Shown piece by piece: positions 16,348 through 26,313 of a stretch of DNA of 64,000 nucleotides. The notes under the pieces are model-generated. The model had not been told where the DNA came from. It was given only the letters and a program-made list of their open reading frames with translations, and made no database searches. Each line of letters starts with the position of its first letter. The stretch's first letter is position 1. Origin of the DNA: CAVVJA01 sp963801715 (GTDB lineage Bacteria; Actinomycetota; Actinomycetes; Mycobacteriales; Jatrophihabitantaceae); contig CAWDGB010000017.1 of NCBI GenBank assembly GCA_963801715.1, forward strand, positions 40,785 to 104,784, written 5' to 3'. The translations under genes were made by a program, and so were the position numbers.

Positions 16348-17084
16348 CTGGACCCGCCGGCGAAACGCCGGCCGCGGCGACGGAGCAGCCGGCGGCCGAC
16401 ATCGAGCGAGTTACCCCGGTCGCCGGGTCGACGGTCGACTCGCCGTTCGGTGTCGAGGGTCGCGGCATGTTCGGAGTCTCCGACTCCGGAGACACGACTG
16501 GCTTCGGTGGCCTGATCCGAGAGCCGTGGAGTGCACCAGCCGCCACTCGCCCGTTCGGCGGCTATTTCGACGAGATCGTGGACGCGTTGGCAGCTGCATA
16601 CCCCGAATTCGACGCCGCGGTCACCAAGATCGTCGTCGATCGGGACGAACTGACGCTGTATGTGAGCAAGGAGCACATCCGGTCTGTCGCCCGAACGATG
16701 CGCGACGACGCCGCGTTGCGCTTCGAGTTGCTGGCCAACCTTTCCGGCGTCGACTACATCGGCAGCGTGAACCGGTTCCACGTCGTCTACAACCTGACGT
16801 CCATGACATATCGACGTCAGGTTCGGCTGGAGACCTCAGCCAGCCTCGACGACCCGCACGTGCCGTCCGTGACCGGCGTGTATCCCGGGGCGGACTGGCA
16901 GGAACGAGAAACCTACGACATGTTCGGCGTCATCTTCGACGGGCATCCAGCGCTTACCCGCATCCTGATGCCGGACGACTGGGACGGCTATCCCCAGCGC
17001 AAGGACTATCCACTGGGCGGGATCCCCGTGCAGTACAAGGGCGCCACAATCCCACCCCCGGACGAACGGCGGGCCTACCGATGA
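16344..17084 (+). CDS. nuoC: NADH-quinone oxidoreductase subunit C (30 kDa)
   Basis: 246 residues. An N-terminal extension of about 70 residues, rich in Ala/Pro/Glu, precedes the conserved domain, which ends with WQERETYDMFGVIFDGHP and PLGGIPVQYKG. It forms part of the connecting module of complex I. Separate from nuoD, as in most actinobacteria, not fused as in E. coli. Confidence 0.95.
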   Translation: MTGPAGETPAAATEQPAADIERVTPVAGSTVDSPFGVEGRGMFGVSDSGDTTGFGGLIREPWSAPAATRPFGGYFDEIVDALAAAYPEFDAAVTKIVVDRDELTLYVSKEHIRSVARTMRDDAALRFELLANLSGVDYIGSVNRFHVVYNLTSMTYRRQVRLETSASLDDPHVPSVTGVYPGADWQERETYDMFGVIFDGHPALTRILMPDDWDGYPQRKDYPLGGIPVQYKGATIPPPDERRAYR

Positions 17085-17118
17085 GGGGCCTGTCAAATCG
17101 CTCGCTCCGCTCTCGATT

Positions 17119-17135
17119 CGGCGGGTACCCCGCCG
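17119..17135 (+). other. 7-bp hairpin in the nuoC-nuoD spacer
   Basis: CGGCGGG, three-base loop, CCCGCCG, inside a 70-base spacer in an otherwise tightly packed operon. It ends about 20 bases before the nuoD start, and could modulate transcript processing or stability between the two genes. Confidence 0.4.
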
Positions 17136-17154
17136 CTGGAGAAGTGAGGCCGGA

Positions 17155-18471
17155 ATGAACGACATCTATTCCCCGTCACGCGAGACGACCGAAGGCCGCG
17201 TCTACACCGTCACCGGTGGCGACTGGGACACGACGTTCGGCGGCGGCGACCCCATCGACGAGGAACGCATCGTTCTGAACATGGGCCCGCAGCATCCGTC
17301 CACGCACGGCGTGCTGCGGCTGGTCCTCGAACTCGAGGGCGAGACCGTCACCGACTGCCGCCCGGTCATCGGCTACTTGCACACCGGGATCGAGAAGAAC
17401 ACCGAGTTCCGCACCTGGACTCAGGCCGTGACCTTCCTGACCCGCGCCGACTACGTGGCGCCGCTGTTCAACGAGGCGGTGTACTGCCTGGGAGTCGAAC
17501 GGCTGCTGGGCGTGGAGGTTCCCGAGCGAGCACAGCTGATTCGGGTGATGCTCATGGAGATCAACCGGGTCGCCTCGCACTGGGTTTGGCTGGCAACCGG
17601 CGGTCTGGAGATCGGTGCGCTGACCGCGATGACCAATGGATTCCGCGCCCGGGAGCGGTGCCTCGACGTGCTCGAGCTCATCACCGGACTGCGAATGAAT
17701 CACGCGTTCATCCGTCCCGGTGGCGTGGCTCAGGATCTGCCCGATGGCACCGAGGCGAAGGTCCGGGACTGGCTGGTCGAGACGCGCAAGGAGCTGGTCG
17801 GCGTCGAAAAACTCCTGCGGGGACAACCGATCTGGGTCAGCCGGCTCAAGGACGTCGGTTGGCTTGGCGTCGAGGGCTGCCTCGCCCTGGGCGTGACCGG
17901 CCCGCTGTTGCGCGCTGCCGGCCTGCCCTGGGATCTGCGCAAGACAATTCCCTACCTTGGGTACGAGACGTTCGACTTCGAGGTGCCGACGGATGATCGC
18001 GGCGATTGCTGGGCGCGGTTCGTCGTGCGCGTCGCCGAGATGCACGAGTCACTGAAGATCGTCGAGCAGGTGCTCGATCGACTGGCACCTGGACCGACCG
18101 TGATCGACGACCCCAAGATCGCGTGGCCGGCAAAGCTCTCGCTCGGCCCGGACGGCCTGGGCAACTCGCTGGAGCATGTGCAAAAGATCATGGCCGGTTC
18201 GATGGAGGCCCTGATCCACCACTTCAAGCTGGTAACCGAGGGCTTCCGAGTACCGCCGGGTCAGGTCCACCAGGCCGTCGAGGCCCCACGAGGAGAACTC
18301 GGCTGTCACATCGTCAGCGACGGCGGCACGCGCCCGTTCCGCATCCACCTGCGCGAGCCGTCCTTCATCAACCTTCAGGCCACCTCGGCGCTGGCGGTAG
18401 GCGGCTTGATCGCAGATGTGATCGCCTCGGTCGCTTCGATCGATCCCGTCATGGGTGGGTGCGACCGATGA
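17155..18471 (+). CDS. nuoD: NADH-quinone oxidoreductase subunit D (49 kDa)
   Basis: 438 residues. It begins the conserved domain with LNMGPQHPSTHGVLRL, which lines the quinone site. GYLHTGIEKN, EINRVASHWVWLATGG and the C-terminal ADVIASVASIDPVMGGCDR (family ending with conserved Asp-Arg) are present. It forms the quinone pocket with NuoB. Its stop overlaps the nuoE start (ATGA). Confidence 0.97.
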   Translation: MNDIYSPSRETTEGRVYTVTGGDWDTTFGGGDPIDEERIVLNMGPQHPSTHGVLRLVLELEGETVTDCRPVIGYLHTGIEKNTEFRTWTQAVTFLTRADYVAPLFNEAVYCLGVERLLGVEVPERAQLIRVMLMEINRVASHWVWLATGGLEIGALTAMTNGFRARERCLDVLELITGLRMNHAFIRPGGVAQDLPDGTEAKVRDWLVETRKELVGVEKLLRGQPIWVSRLKDVGWLGVEGCLALGVTGPLLRAAGLPWDLRKTIPYLGYETFDFEVPTDDRGDCWARFVVRVAEMHESLKIVEQVLDRLAPGPTVIDDPKIAWPAKLSLGPDGLGNSLEHVQKIMAGSMEALIHHFKLVTEGFRVPPGQVHQAVEAPRGELGCHIVSDGGTRPFRIHLREPSFINLQATSALAVGGLIADVIASVASIDPVMGGCDR

Positions 18472-19328
18472 CGGAGACCAGGCCGGCGAACTTCCGGACT
18501 TCGGTGATGAACATCGACCGCCCTGGGGATGCGAGCGTCTTCGGCGACGACGTTCGCGCGGCCGCGGCCGAGATCATCGCTCGGTACCCGGCCGGTCAGG
18601 CTCGCTCGGCGCTACTGCCGATGTTGCATCTCATGCAGTCCGAGCAGGGCTATGTCACACCCGATGGCATCGCGTTCTGCGCCGAGATGCTCGACCTCAC
18701 CAAGGCGCAGGTGGCCGCGGTCGTCACCTTCTACACGATGTTCAAGCGCGCCCCAACGGGCGAATTCCTCGTCAGCGTGTGCCGAAACCCGTTGTGCGGG
18801 CTGCTCGGTGGAGACGAAATCTACGCTGCGCTGTCCGAGGCACTCGGCATCGGCATGAACGAGACCACCGCGGACGGCACGATCACCTTGGAACACGCGG
18901 AATGCCTCGCCGCCTGCGACTACGCCCCCGTCGTCACGGTCAACTACGAGTTCTTCGACAACCAGACGGTCGGCTCGGCGATGGCGCTGGTGCGAGGCCT
19001 GCGGGCGGGTGAGCGCCCGACGCCGACGCGCGGCGCGCCGTTGTGTACGTTCCGCGAAATCGAGCGACTCATCGCCGGATTCCCCGACCCGAGGGCGGAG
19101 GCCCTGGACTGGGAGGCCACCGGAGCACCCACCGAGGCAGGCGTGCGGCTCGCCTTGGAAAGGGAGGAGTCTGCGCCGTCCTATGCAAATCGTGACCAGG
19201 ACACGCCGCGGCCAGCGCCCGGTACCGAAGCGCTCGGTCAGCCGACAAGCGCCCATGATGCGCCGCTGACGACGGCCGAGTCGGACTCAGCGAACCCCGT
19301 ACCGCCCGCTGGACAGAAGGAGGGCTGA
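18468..19328 (+). CDS. nuoE: NADH-quinone oxidoreductase subunit E (24 kDa)
   Basis: 286 residues; thioredoxin-like 2Fe-2S protein of the NADH-dehydrogenase module. Cluster ligands are CRNPLC and, 30-40 residues on, ECLAACDYAP. The ATG at 18468 overlaps the nuoD stop and gives the normal N-terminus. The C-terminus carries an extra low-complexity tail of roughly 60-80 residues (acidic, Pro/Thr-rich) beyond the usual end. Such tails are common in actinobacterial NuoE but of unknown use. Confidence 0.95.
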   Translation: MTETRPANFRTSVMNIDRPGDASVFGDDVRAAAAEIIARYPAGQARSALLPMLHLMQSEQGYVTPDGIAFCAEMLDLTKAQVAAVVTFYTMFKRAPTGEFLVSVCRNPLCGLLGGDEIYAALSEALGIGMNETTADGTITLEHAECLAACDYAPVVTVNYEFFDNQTVGSAMALVRGLRAGERPTPTRGAPLCTFREIERLIAGFPDPRAEALDWEATGAPTEAGVRLALEREESAPSYANRDQDTPRPAPGTEALGQPTSAHDAPLTTAESDSANPVPPAGQKEG

Positions 19329-19329
19329 C

Positions 19330-20631
19330 GTGCCGCTTACTCCGGTGCTCACGAAGCGGTTCGGAACCAGCCAGCCGTGGAAGATCGCCAACTACGAGGC
19401 GCTCGACGGCTACACGGCGCTTCGGGTTGCCCTTACGCAAGACCCCGATTCGCTGATCGAAACTGTGCGCAACTCCAACCTGCGCGGGCGCGGCGGCGCT
19501 GGCTTTCCTACCGGCATGAAGTGGGGTTTCATCCCCCAGGCCAAGCCTGGCGAGCCGGTCAGGCCCCATTACGTCGTGGTCAACGCCGACGAGGGCGAGC
19601 CCGGAACGTGCCGTGACCTGCCCCTGATGATGAACGACCCGCACTCGATGATCGAGGGCACCATCATCGCCTGCTATGCGGTCCGCGCGGAACACGCGTT
19701 CATCTACATCCGCGGTGAGGCCGTGCACGCGATCCGGCGCGTGCTCGCCGCACTAAGCGAAGCGTACGAACGCGGGTATGTGGGCCGGAACATCCTCGGC
19801 TCTGGCTTCGACTGCGAAATCACCGTGCACTGCGGCGCCGGAGCGTACATCTGTGGCGAGGAGACGGCGCTGCTCGACTCGCTGGAGGGCAAGCGGGGCC
19901 AGCCTCGCCTCAAGCCGCCGTTCCCAGCCACCAACGGGCTCTACGACGCGCCAACCGTCGTCAACAATGTCGGCAGCCTGGCCAGCGTTCCGTACATCGT
20001 CTTGGGCGGTGCGGACTGGTTCAAGCTCATGGGTCCTGACGGCTCACCCGGTCCGTGCATCTACTCGTTGTCCGGACGCATCGCCCGGCCGGGTCAGTAC
20101 GAGGCCCCGATGGGAACGACGCTGCGCGAGCTGATCGACATGGCCGGCGGAATGAGCCGCGGCAAGCCGCTCAAGTTCTGGACGCCGGGCGGCTCGTCCA
20201 CACCACTGTTCACCGCCGAACACCTTGACGTGCCACTCGACTTCGATTCGACTGTCACGGCTGGGTCGATGCTCGGCACGTCGGCGATGATGATCTTCGA
20301 CGAGGACGACAGCGTTGTGCGAGCCGTCCTGAAGTGGACGCAGTTCTACGAGCACGAGTCCTGCGGCAAGTGCACGCCGTGTCGTGAGGGCAACTACTGG
20401 ACGGCTCAGATCCTCGAACGGATCCTGCACGGCGAAGGCCGGGAAGAGGACCTGGACACTCTGCTCGATCTCTGCGACAACATCCTCGGTCGATCGTTCT
20501 GCGCACTCGGCGATGGTGCGACGAGCCCGATCACGTCATCGATTCAGTACTTCCGCGACGAGTACCTGGGCCTCATTGCCGGCACTGCCGCTCCCGCCGA
20601 ACAGTCCCCCGTCCTCGCAGGAGCCAACTGA
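19330..20631 (+). CDS. nuoF: NADH-quinone oxidoreductase subunit F (51 kDa)
   Basis: 433 residues. It binds NADH and FMN and is the electron entry point. The FMN/NADH loop RGRGGAGFPTGMKWG, NADEGEPGTCRD, GEETALLDSLEGKRG and the N3 4Fe-4S ligands ESCGKCTPCREG are all present. GTG start one base after the nuoE stop. Confidence 0.97.
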   Translation: MPLTPVLTKRFGTSQPWKIANYEALDGYTALRVALTQDPDSLIETVRNSNLRGRGGAGFPTGMKWGFIPQAKPGEPVRPHYVVVNADEGEPGTCRDLPLMMNDPHSMIEGTIIACYAVRAEHAFIYIRGEAVHAIRRVLAALSEAYERGYVGRNILGSGFDCEITVHCGAGAYICGEETALLDSLEGKRGQPRLKPPFPATNGLYDAPTVVNNVGSLASVPYIVLGGADWFKLMGPDGSPGPCIYSLSGRIARPGQYEAPMGTTLRELIDMAGGMSRGKPLKFWTPGGSSTPLFTAEHLDVPLDFDSTVTAGSMLGTSAMMIFDEDDSVVRAVLKWTQFYEHESCGKCTPCREGNYWTAQILERILHGEGREEDLDTLLDLCDNILGRSFCALGDGATSPITSSIQYFRDEYLGLIAGTAAPAEQSPVLAGAN

Positions 20632-20632
20632 C

Positions 20633-23074
20633 ATGACCCTTGCGCCACAGCGGCCGGCCAACGCCGAGGATTTGATCACGGTCACGATCGATGACGTAGA
20701 AATCTCCGTGCCCAAGGGCACATTGATCATCCGCGCCGCCGAAGAGTTAGGCATCCAGATCCCGCGCTTCTGTGATCACCCGCTGCTCGATCCGGCCGGC
20801 GCGTGCCGCCAGTGCCTTATCGAGGTCACCGACATGGGCAACGGCCGGGGCATGCCCAAACCCGCCGCGGCCTGCACCACGACCGTCATGCCCGGCATGG
20901 TCGTCAAGACCCAGCTCACTTCGCCGGTCGCCGACAAGGCCCAGCAGGGCGTCATGGAAATGCTCCTGATCAATCACCCGCTGGACTGTCCCATCTGCGA
21001 CAAGGGTGGGGAGTGCCCGCTACAGAACCAGGCGATGAGCAACGGTCGGGCCGATACCCGGTTCCACGACGTCAAGCGGACGTTCCCGAAGCCGATCGCG
21101 ATCTCGACCAACGTGCTCCTCGACCGGGAGCGATGCGTGCTTTGTCAGCGCTGCACCCGCTTCTCCTCCCAAATCGCCGGCGACCCGTTCATCGACCTGC
21201 TCGAGCGCGGCGCCCAGCAGCAGATCGGCACATCCGACGAGGTGCCCTTCCAGTCGTATTTCTCCGGCAACACCGTGCAGATCTGTCCGGTGGGCGCCCT
21301 AACCGGCGCTTCCTACCGCTTCCGGGCCCGCCCGTTCGACCTCATGAGCACCGACACCGTCTGCGAGCACTGCTCGTCCGGCTGCGCGCTGCGCAACGAC
21401 TGGCGACGCAGCACGATCACCCGGCGCTTGGCCAGCGACGATCCAGAGGTCAACGAGGAATGGAACTGCGACAAGGGCCGATGGGCGTTCCACAATGCGA
21501 CGCAATCCGACCGACTCACGACCCCGTTGGTGCGTGACGAATCCGGCGGCCTCGTGCCGGCGAGCTGGCCCGAGGCTCTGGAGCGGGCCGCCACCGGTCT
21601 GGCCGAGGCGCTCGACAACGGGGGCGTCGGTGTGCTTCCGGGCGGACGGCTCACCGAGGAAGACGCGTATGCGTACGCCAAGTTCGCCCGGGTCGCGCTC
21701 GGCACGAACGACATCGATTTCCGCGCTCGGCCGGGGAGCAACGAAGAATTGGCCTTCCTCGGCGCGCAGGTGGCCGGGACCCGGCCCTCCCACGTTTCAT
21801 ACGCGACGCTGGAGGCGGCCCCGACCGTCTTGCTGGCCGGGCTCGAGCCGGAGGAGGAGAGCCCGATCGTCTTCTTGCGGCTGCGCAAGTCGACTCGGCT
21901 GGGACGTACTCGAGTGCACTCCATCGGGCCGTTCGCCTCGCACGGGCTCATCAAGCTCGACGGCACGCTCATTCAGGTTCGGCCAGGTGACGAGGCGGAA
22001 GCGCTGCTGGCGCCGGACAGCCCGTTGCGGGATGAGCTGAGCCGCGACGGCTCGGTCATCCTGGTTGGTGAGCGGCTGGCGACGGCGCCCGGAGCGCTGT
22101 CCGCGGCGGCCGCGCTGGCCGAGCGCACCGGTGCCCGCCTGGCCTGGGTGCCGCGGCGCGCGGGCGAGCGGGGCGCCGTCGATTCCGGGGCGCTGCCCAC
22201 GCTGCTACCGGGTGGCCGGCTGGTCAGTGATGACAAGTCACGGATCGAGATCGAGCGGGCCTGGGCCGCGAGCGTGCCTACCGTGCCGGGACGTGATCTT
22301 TCCCGGATCCTGGCCGCCGCCCGAGACGGCGAGCTGGCTGCCTTGGTCGTCGGCGGCCTCGATCCCGACGACCTCCCGGATCCTGCGCTCGCCGCCGAGA
22401 CGTGGGAACGAGTCGGTTTCCTGGTGAGCCTCGAGGTGCGGGCGAGTGCGATAACCGAGCGGGCCGACGTCGTCCTCCCGGTCGCGCCGCCGGCCGAGAA
22501 GTCTGGCCGCTACGTCACCTGGGAAGGGCGGCGGCGTCCGTTCGAGTCGACGCTGACCGGCACCGGGGCGTTGGCTGACGGCCGGGTGCTCCACGCTCTG
22601 GCCGAGGAGCTGGACGTCGACCTGCGAATCCCGACAACCCAAGCTGCTCGCGCCGAGATCGACCGGATTGGCGTTACCAAGGCGCGGCCGCCCATGCCGC
22701 CGGCGCCGACCCGGCGAGGATCGGCAGCGCAGAACGGCACCGTCCTCGCCACCTGGCACGAGCTGCTCGACGCCGGGCGGATGTCAGACGGCGACGAGAA
22801 CCTGGCCGGTACGGCGAAGCCGGCGCGGGCGCTGATCTCCGCGACGACTGCCACCCGCGCAGGCGTCGCCGAGGGACAACTGCTGACGGTCTCGACCGAG
22901 CGCGGTGCCGTCACGGTCCCGGCCGAGATCGCCGACCTGCCCGACGACGTCGTGTGGTTGCCGACCAATGCGCGCGGCTGCGCGGTACGGTCCAGCCTCG
23001 GGGCCGTCGCCGGAGACGCGGTGACCATTCGCCCGGCTGGCGTCGTCGCGATGTCCCAAGGAGGTGCACAGTGA
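20633..23074 (+). CDS. nuoG: NADH-quinone oxidoreductase subunit G (75 kDa)
   Basis: 813 residues. The N-terminal iron-sulfur region has a 2Fe-2S ferredoxin fold (RFCDHPLL, GACRQCLIEV), the His-ligated cluster HPLDCPICDKGGECPLQ and a 4Fe-4S set RCVLCQRCTRF. An extra cluster of the E. coli type is also present: CEHCSSGC with a fourth Cys in NCDKGRW. The rest is the molybdopterin-oxidoreductase-like domain, with no expected cofactor. ATG at 20633 follows the nuoF stop by one base; GTGA overlap with nuoH. Confidence 0.96.
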   Translation: MTLAPQRPANAEDLITVTIDDVEISVPKGTLIIRAAEELGIQIPRFCDHPLLDPAGACRQCLIEVTDMGNGRGMPKPAAACTTTVMPGMVVKTQLTSPVADKAQQGVMEMLLINHPLDCPICDKGGECPLQNQAMSNGRADTRFHDVKRTFPKPIAISTNVLLDRERCVLCQRCTRFSSQIAGDPFIDLLERGAQQQIGTSDEVPFQSYFSGNTVQICPVGALTGASYRFRARPFDLMSTDTVCEHCSSGCALRNDWRRSTITRRLASDDPEVNEEWNCDKGRWAFHNATQSDRLTTPLVRDESGGLVPASWPEALERAATGLAEALDNGGVGVLPGGRLTEEDAYAYAKFARVALGTNDIDFRARPGSNEELAFLGAQVAGTRPSHVSYATLEAAPTVLLAGLEPEEESPIVFLRLRKSTRLGRTRVHSIGPFASHGLIKLDGTLIQVRPGDEAEALLAPDSPLRDELSRDGSVILVGERLATAPGALSAAAALAERTGARLAWVPRRAGERGAVDSGALPTLLPGGRLVSDDKSRIEIERAWAASVPTVPGRDLSRILAAARDGELAALVVGGLDPDDLPDPALAAETWERVGFLVSLEVRASAITERADVVLPVAPPAEKSGRYVTWEGRRRPFESTLTGTGALADGRVLHALAEELDVDLRIPTTQAARAEIDRIGVTKARPPMPPAPTRRGSAAQNGTVLATWHELLDAGRMSDGDENLAGTAKPARALISATTATRAGVAEGQLLTVSTERGAVTVPAEIADLPDDVVWLPTNARGCAVRSSLGAVAGDAVTIRPAGVVAMSQGGAQ

Positions 23075-24381
23075 CACCCGATGTACCGGGTTTCGGCGGT
23101 ACCCCGTTCTGGATCGTCCTGATCAAGGTCGTTGGCGTCTTCGTGTTCCTCGTGGTGATGACGCTGTTCGCGATCGTGTTCGAACGCAAGGTCGTCGGCC
23201 GCATGCAGAACCGGATCGGCCCGAACCGAACTGGCCCATGGGGCACGCTGCAGTCCCTCGCGGACGGCATGAAGCTGGCTTTCAAAGAGGAGATCATTCC
23301 GGTTCTGGCTGACAAACCGGTGTACTTCTTGGCGCCGATCCTGGCCGTCGTGCCGGCATTCTTGGCGTTCTCGGTCATCCCGTTCGGCCCCGTGGTCTCG
23401 ATGTTCGGATACGAGACTCCGTTGCAGCTGACCGATCTGCCGGTCGGCGTGCTGGTCGTGTTTGCCTGTTCTTCGCTCGGTATCTACGGCATCGTGCTGT
23501 CTGGCTGGGCATCCGGGTCGACCTACCCGTTGCTCGGTTCGCTCCGCAGCGCGGCGCAGATGATCTCCTACGAAGTGGCGATGGGCCTCTCGTTCGTTGC
23601 GGTGTTCCTCTTCGCAGGCACGATGTCGACGTCGCGAATCGTCTTCGAACAGCGGCATTTGTGGAACGTCATTCCGCTTGTCGTGTCCTTCCTCGTGTAC
23701 GCGGTCGCCGTCGTCGGTGAGACCAACCGCGCGCCATTTGATCTGCCCGAAGCCGAGTCCGAGTTGGTCGGCGGATTCCACACCGAGTACTCGTCATTCA
23801 AGTTCGCGATGTTTTTCCTGGCCGAGTACATCAACATGGTGACGGTGTCGGCGCTCGCCACGACGTTGTTCCTCGGCGGATGGCGGGCTCCGTGGCCGCT
23901 GTCGTTGTGGGACGGCGCGAACTCCGGATGGTGGCCGCTTCTCTGGTTCACGGGCAAGGTCGTGCTGTGCATCTTCGTCTTCGTGTGGCTGCGGGGCACG
24001 CTGCCGCGCCTGCGTTACGACCAGTTCATGGAGCTCGGCTGGAAGGTGTTGCTGCCGATCAACCTGGCCTGGATCCTCGCTGTCGCTGCGATCCGAGTGC
24101 TCAACGACCGGAACTGGCCCGCGTGGAAGTCGACCTTCGTCGTGGTCGTGCCCGCGCTGCTCATCATCCTGGCCGTGTTCACGATCATCGACATATCCAA
24201 CAATCGGCGCCAGGCCGAGCAGGAGGCCGCCGACGAAGCCGAGGCCAAGCTCGCACCGGCGTTCCCGACCCCGCCGCTGGATCTGCGGATTCCTGAATCG
24301 CCACGTGGGCGTGACCGGGTACCCGCTGGCGTGACGGCCGGGCGGGGAGTGTTACCCGAGGGAGAGAACCGCGATGGCTGA
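23071..24381 (+). CDS. nuoH: NADH-quinone oxidoreductase subunit H
   Basis: 436 residues with eight membrane helices. Conserved cytoplasmic loops ERKVVGRMQNRIGPNRTGP and GETNRAPFDLPEAESELVGG build the quinone chamber with NuoB and NuoD. The C-terminal 50-60 residues form a hydrophilic tail (Ala/Glu then Pro/Arg). The GTG at 23071 overlaps the nuoG stop, and the start lies right after GGAGG. Confidence 0.96.
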   Translation: MTPDVPGFGGTPFWIVLIKVVGVFVFLVVMTLFAIVFERKVVGRMQNRIGPNRTGPWGTLQSLADGMKLAFKEEIIPVLADKPVYFLAPILAVVPAFLAFSVIPFGPVVSMFGYETPLQLTDLPVGVLVVFACSSLGIYGIVLSGWASGSTYPLLGSLRSAAQMISYEVAMGLSFVAVFLFAGTMSTSRIVFEQRHLWNVIPLVVSFLVYAVAVVGETNRAPFDLPEAESELVGGFHTEYSSFKFAMFFLAEYINMVTVSALATTLFLGGWRAPWPLSLWDGANSGWWPLLWFTGKVVLCIFVFVWLRGTLPRLRYDQFMELGWKVLLPINLAWILAVAAIRVLNDRNWPAWKSTFVVVVPALLIILAVFTIIDISNNRRQAEQEAADEAEAKLAPAFPTPPLDLRIPESPRGRDRVPAGVTAGRGVLPEGENRDG

Positions 24382-25006
24382 CGCGCGGAGCGGGCCAGGC
24401 ACCAGCGAGCCGAACGGCACCATCGCCGGGTTCGGCAAGGGCTTCGGGCTCACGTTCTCGACGATGTTCAAGCACGTCTATACCCAGCAGTATCCCTTCG
24501 ACATCTATCCGACGGCTCCTCGTTATCACGGCCGCCACGTGCTCAATCGGCATCCCGACGGACTGGAGAAGTGCGTTGGCTGCGAATTGTGCGCGTGGGC
24601 GTGCCCAGCTGACGCGATCTACGTCGAGGGCGGCGACAACACGGACACCGAGCGGTACTCGCCGGGTGAGCGATACGGCGAGATTTACCAGATCAACTAC
24701 CTGCGCTGTATCTTCTGCGGTTTGTGTATCGAGGCCTGTCCCACCAGGTCGCTCACGATGAGCAATGAGTACGAGCTCGCCCTCGACGACCGCGAGCAGT
24801 TGATCTATACGAAGGAGCAGCTGATGGCGCCGCTGCTTCCCGGCATGGAGGCGCCCCCGCATCCAATGCGCCTCGGTGACGAGAAGGACTATTACCTAGC
24901 CGAATCCCAGGCTCCGTTGCAGCAAGGGCCTCCGCAGAGCGCCGCCAACGTCGCCGGCCGGCCCATCACTGGAGTCGCCATCGAGGTCGGACGGCACCAC
25001 GGATGA
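24374..25006 (+). CDS. nuoI: NADH-quinone oxidoreductase subunit I (ferredoxin-like)
   Basis: 210 residues with two 4Fe-4S motifs: CVGCELCAWACPADAIY and CIFCGLCIEACPTRSL. They carry electrons between NuoG and NuoB. Overlaps nuoH by 8 bases. Followed by a 94-base spacer before nuoJ containing only a short CCCC/GGGG hairpin next to the nuoJ ribosome site. Confidence 0.96.
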   Translation: MADARSGPGTSEPNGTIAGFGKGFGLTFSTMFKHVYTQQYPFDIYPTAPRYHGRHVLNRHPDGLEKCVGCELCAWACPADAIYVEGGDNTDTERYSPGERYGEIYQINYLRCIFCGLCIEACPTRSLTMSNEYELALDDREQLIYTKEQLMAPLLPGMEAPPHPMRLGDEKDYYLAESQAPLQQGPPQSAANVAGRPITGVAIEVGRHHG

Positions 25007-25100
25007 ACCAGCCCACCGACGGCTTGGCTCCGCGTGCCAATCGGCTGCGAGCTCTCGCTACGGTAGGCCTTTGCCCAATACCCCAGATGTGGGGAGAGCC

Positions 25101-25895
25101 ATGATGAGTGCATCGGTCGCGGTTGCGTCGGGACCGCTCATGACCGGCGATGTTCCGCTCGGCGAGGCGATCGCCTTCTGGATTCTCGGCCCGCTCTCGT
25201 TGGCCGGAGCCATCGGCATGGTGCTGTTCCGCAACGCGGTGCATTCAGCGCTGTCTCTCGCGGGCACCATGATGTGCCTCGGCGCGATGTACATCGTCGA
25301 GCAGGGCCCATTTATCGGGCTGGTGCAGATCATCGTCTACACCGGCGCCATCATGATCTTGTTCCTGTTCGTGCTGATGCTCGTCGGACGAGACTCCTCC
25401 GACTCGCTTGTCGAAGTGCTGCGCGGCCAGCGCTGGGCCGCTCTGCTCGGCGGCATCGCGTTCGCTTCGCTGGTGGCGCTCACCCTCGGCCGGGCGTTCA
25501 CCGACACGACGCCGGCGAACCTGCAGACGGCCAACGTCGGCGGTACCAACGTCAACTCGCTCGCTGCGTTGATCTTCACGAAGTATCTGTTCGCATTCGA
25601 ACTCACGTCCGCCCTGCTCATCGTCGCGGCTGTCGGCGCGATGATTCTCGCCCACATCGAGCGCGACGGCCCCAAGCCAACGCAGAAAGCCACCGCGCGC
25701 GAGCGGATCCGCTCCGGTCGGCCCCAGCCCCTGCCGGGCCCAGGGGTGCTTTCCTCGGGCAACGCCATCGGCACTCCGGCCCTGCTGCCTGATGGCTCCG
25801 CGTCGGCGGAATCGGTCATGTCCTCCACCCCTGGGGGGCGCGAGCTCCCAGAACAGAGGTCGCTCCCGTCCTCGTCCCCGGAGGGCACGCGATGA
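25101..25895 (+). CDS. nuoJ: NADH-quinone oxidoreductase subunit J
   Basis: 264 residues; five membrane helices including the flexible third helix region YTGAIMILFLFVLMLVG. The final 70-80 residues are a hydrophilic tail. ATG at 25101 was chosen because GGGGAGAG precedes it; a frame start at 25071 has no such site. Overlaps nuoK (ATGA). Confidence 0.93.
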   Translation: MMSASVAVASGPLMTGDVPLGEAIAFWILGPLSLAGAIGMVLFRNAVHSALSLAGTMMCLGAMYIVEQGPFIGLVQIIVYTGAIMILFLFVLMLVGRDSSDSLVEVLRGQRWAALLGGIAFASLVALTLGRAFTDTTPANLQTANVGGTNVNSLAALIFTKYLFAFELTSALLIVAAVGAMILAHIERDGPKPTQKATARERIRSGRPQPLPGPGVLSSGNAIGTPALLPDGSASAESVMSSTPGGRELPEQRSLPSSSPEGTR

Positions 25896-26191
25896 ATCCG
25901 ACCTACTACCTCGTTCTGTCCGCGGCGCTCTTCACGATCGGCGCGGTCGGCGTGCTGGTCCGGCGCAACGCCATCGTCGTCTTCATGTGCATCGAGCTGA
26001 TGCTCAACGCCGTAAACCTCACGCTGATCACGTTCTCCCGCATCAACGGAACGCTCGACGGGCAGGTGATCGCGTTCTTCGTGATGGTGGTCGCCGCCGC
26101 CGAGGTCGTGATCGGTCTCGCGATCATCATGACCATCTTCCGGACCCGGCGATCGGCCTCGGTCGATGACGCCAACTTGCTGAAGTACTAG
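25892..26191 (+). CDS. nuoK: NADH-quinone oxidoreductase subunit K
   Basis: 99 residues, three helices, with the proton-path glutamates in MCIELMLNAVNL and AAAEVVIGLAI. Standard length. A 122-base spacer with a GCTCG/CGAGC hairpin (26265-26277) separates it from nuoL. Confidence 0.96.
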   Translation: MNPTYYLVLSAALFTIGAVGVLVRRNAIVVFMCIELMLNAVNLTLITFSRINGTLDGQVIAFFVMVVAAAEVVIGLAIIMTIFRTRRSASVDDANLLKY

Positions 26192-26313
26192 GGGGCACTG
26201 AACATTGCCTCGCCTTGCTGCGCATCGGCACCCCTCCGCCTTGCGTCTCGCCCACCTGGCCATCGCTCGCGACGAGCAGCACCGTTCACTCCCCTCCTAG
26301 GAGCGTCCTTTTC

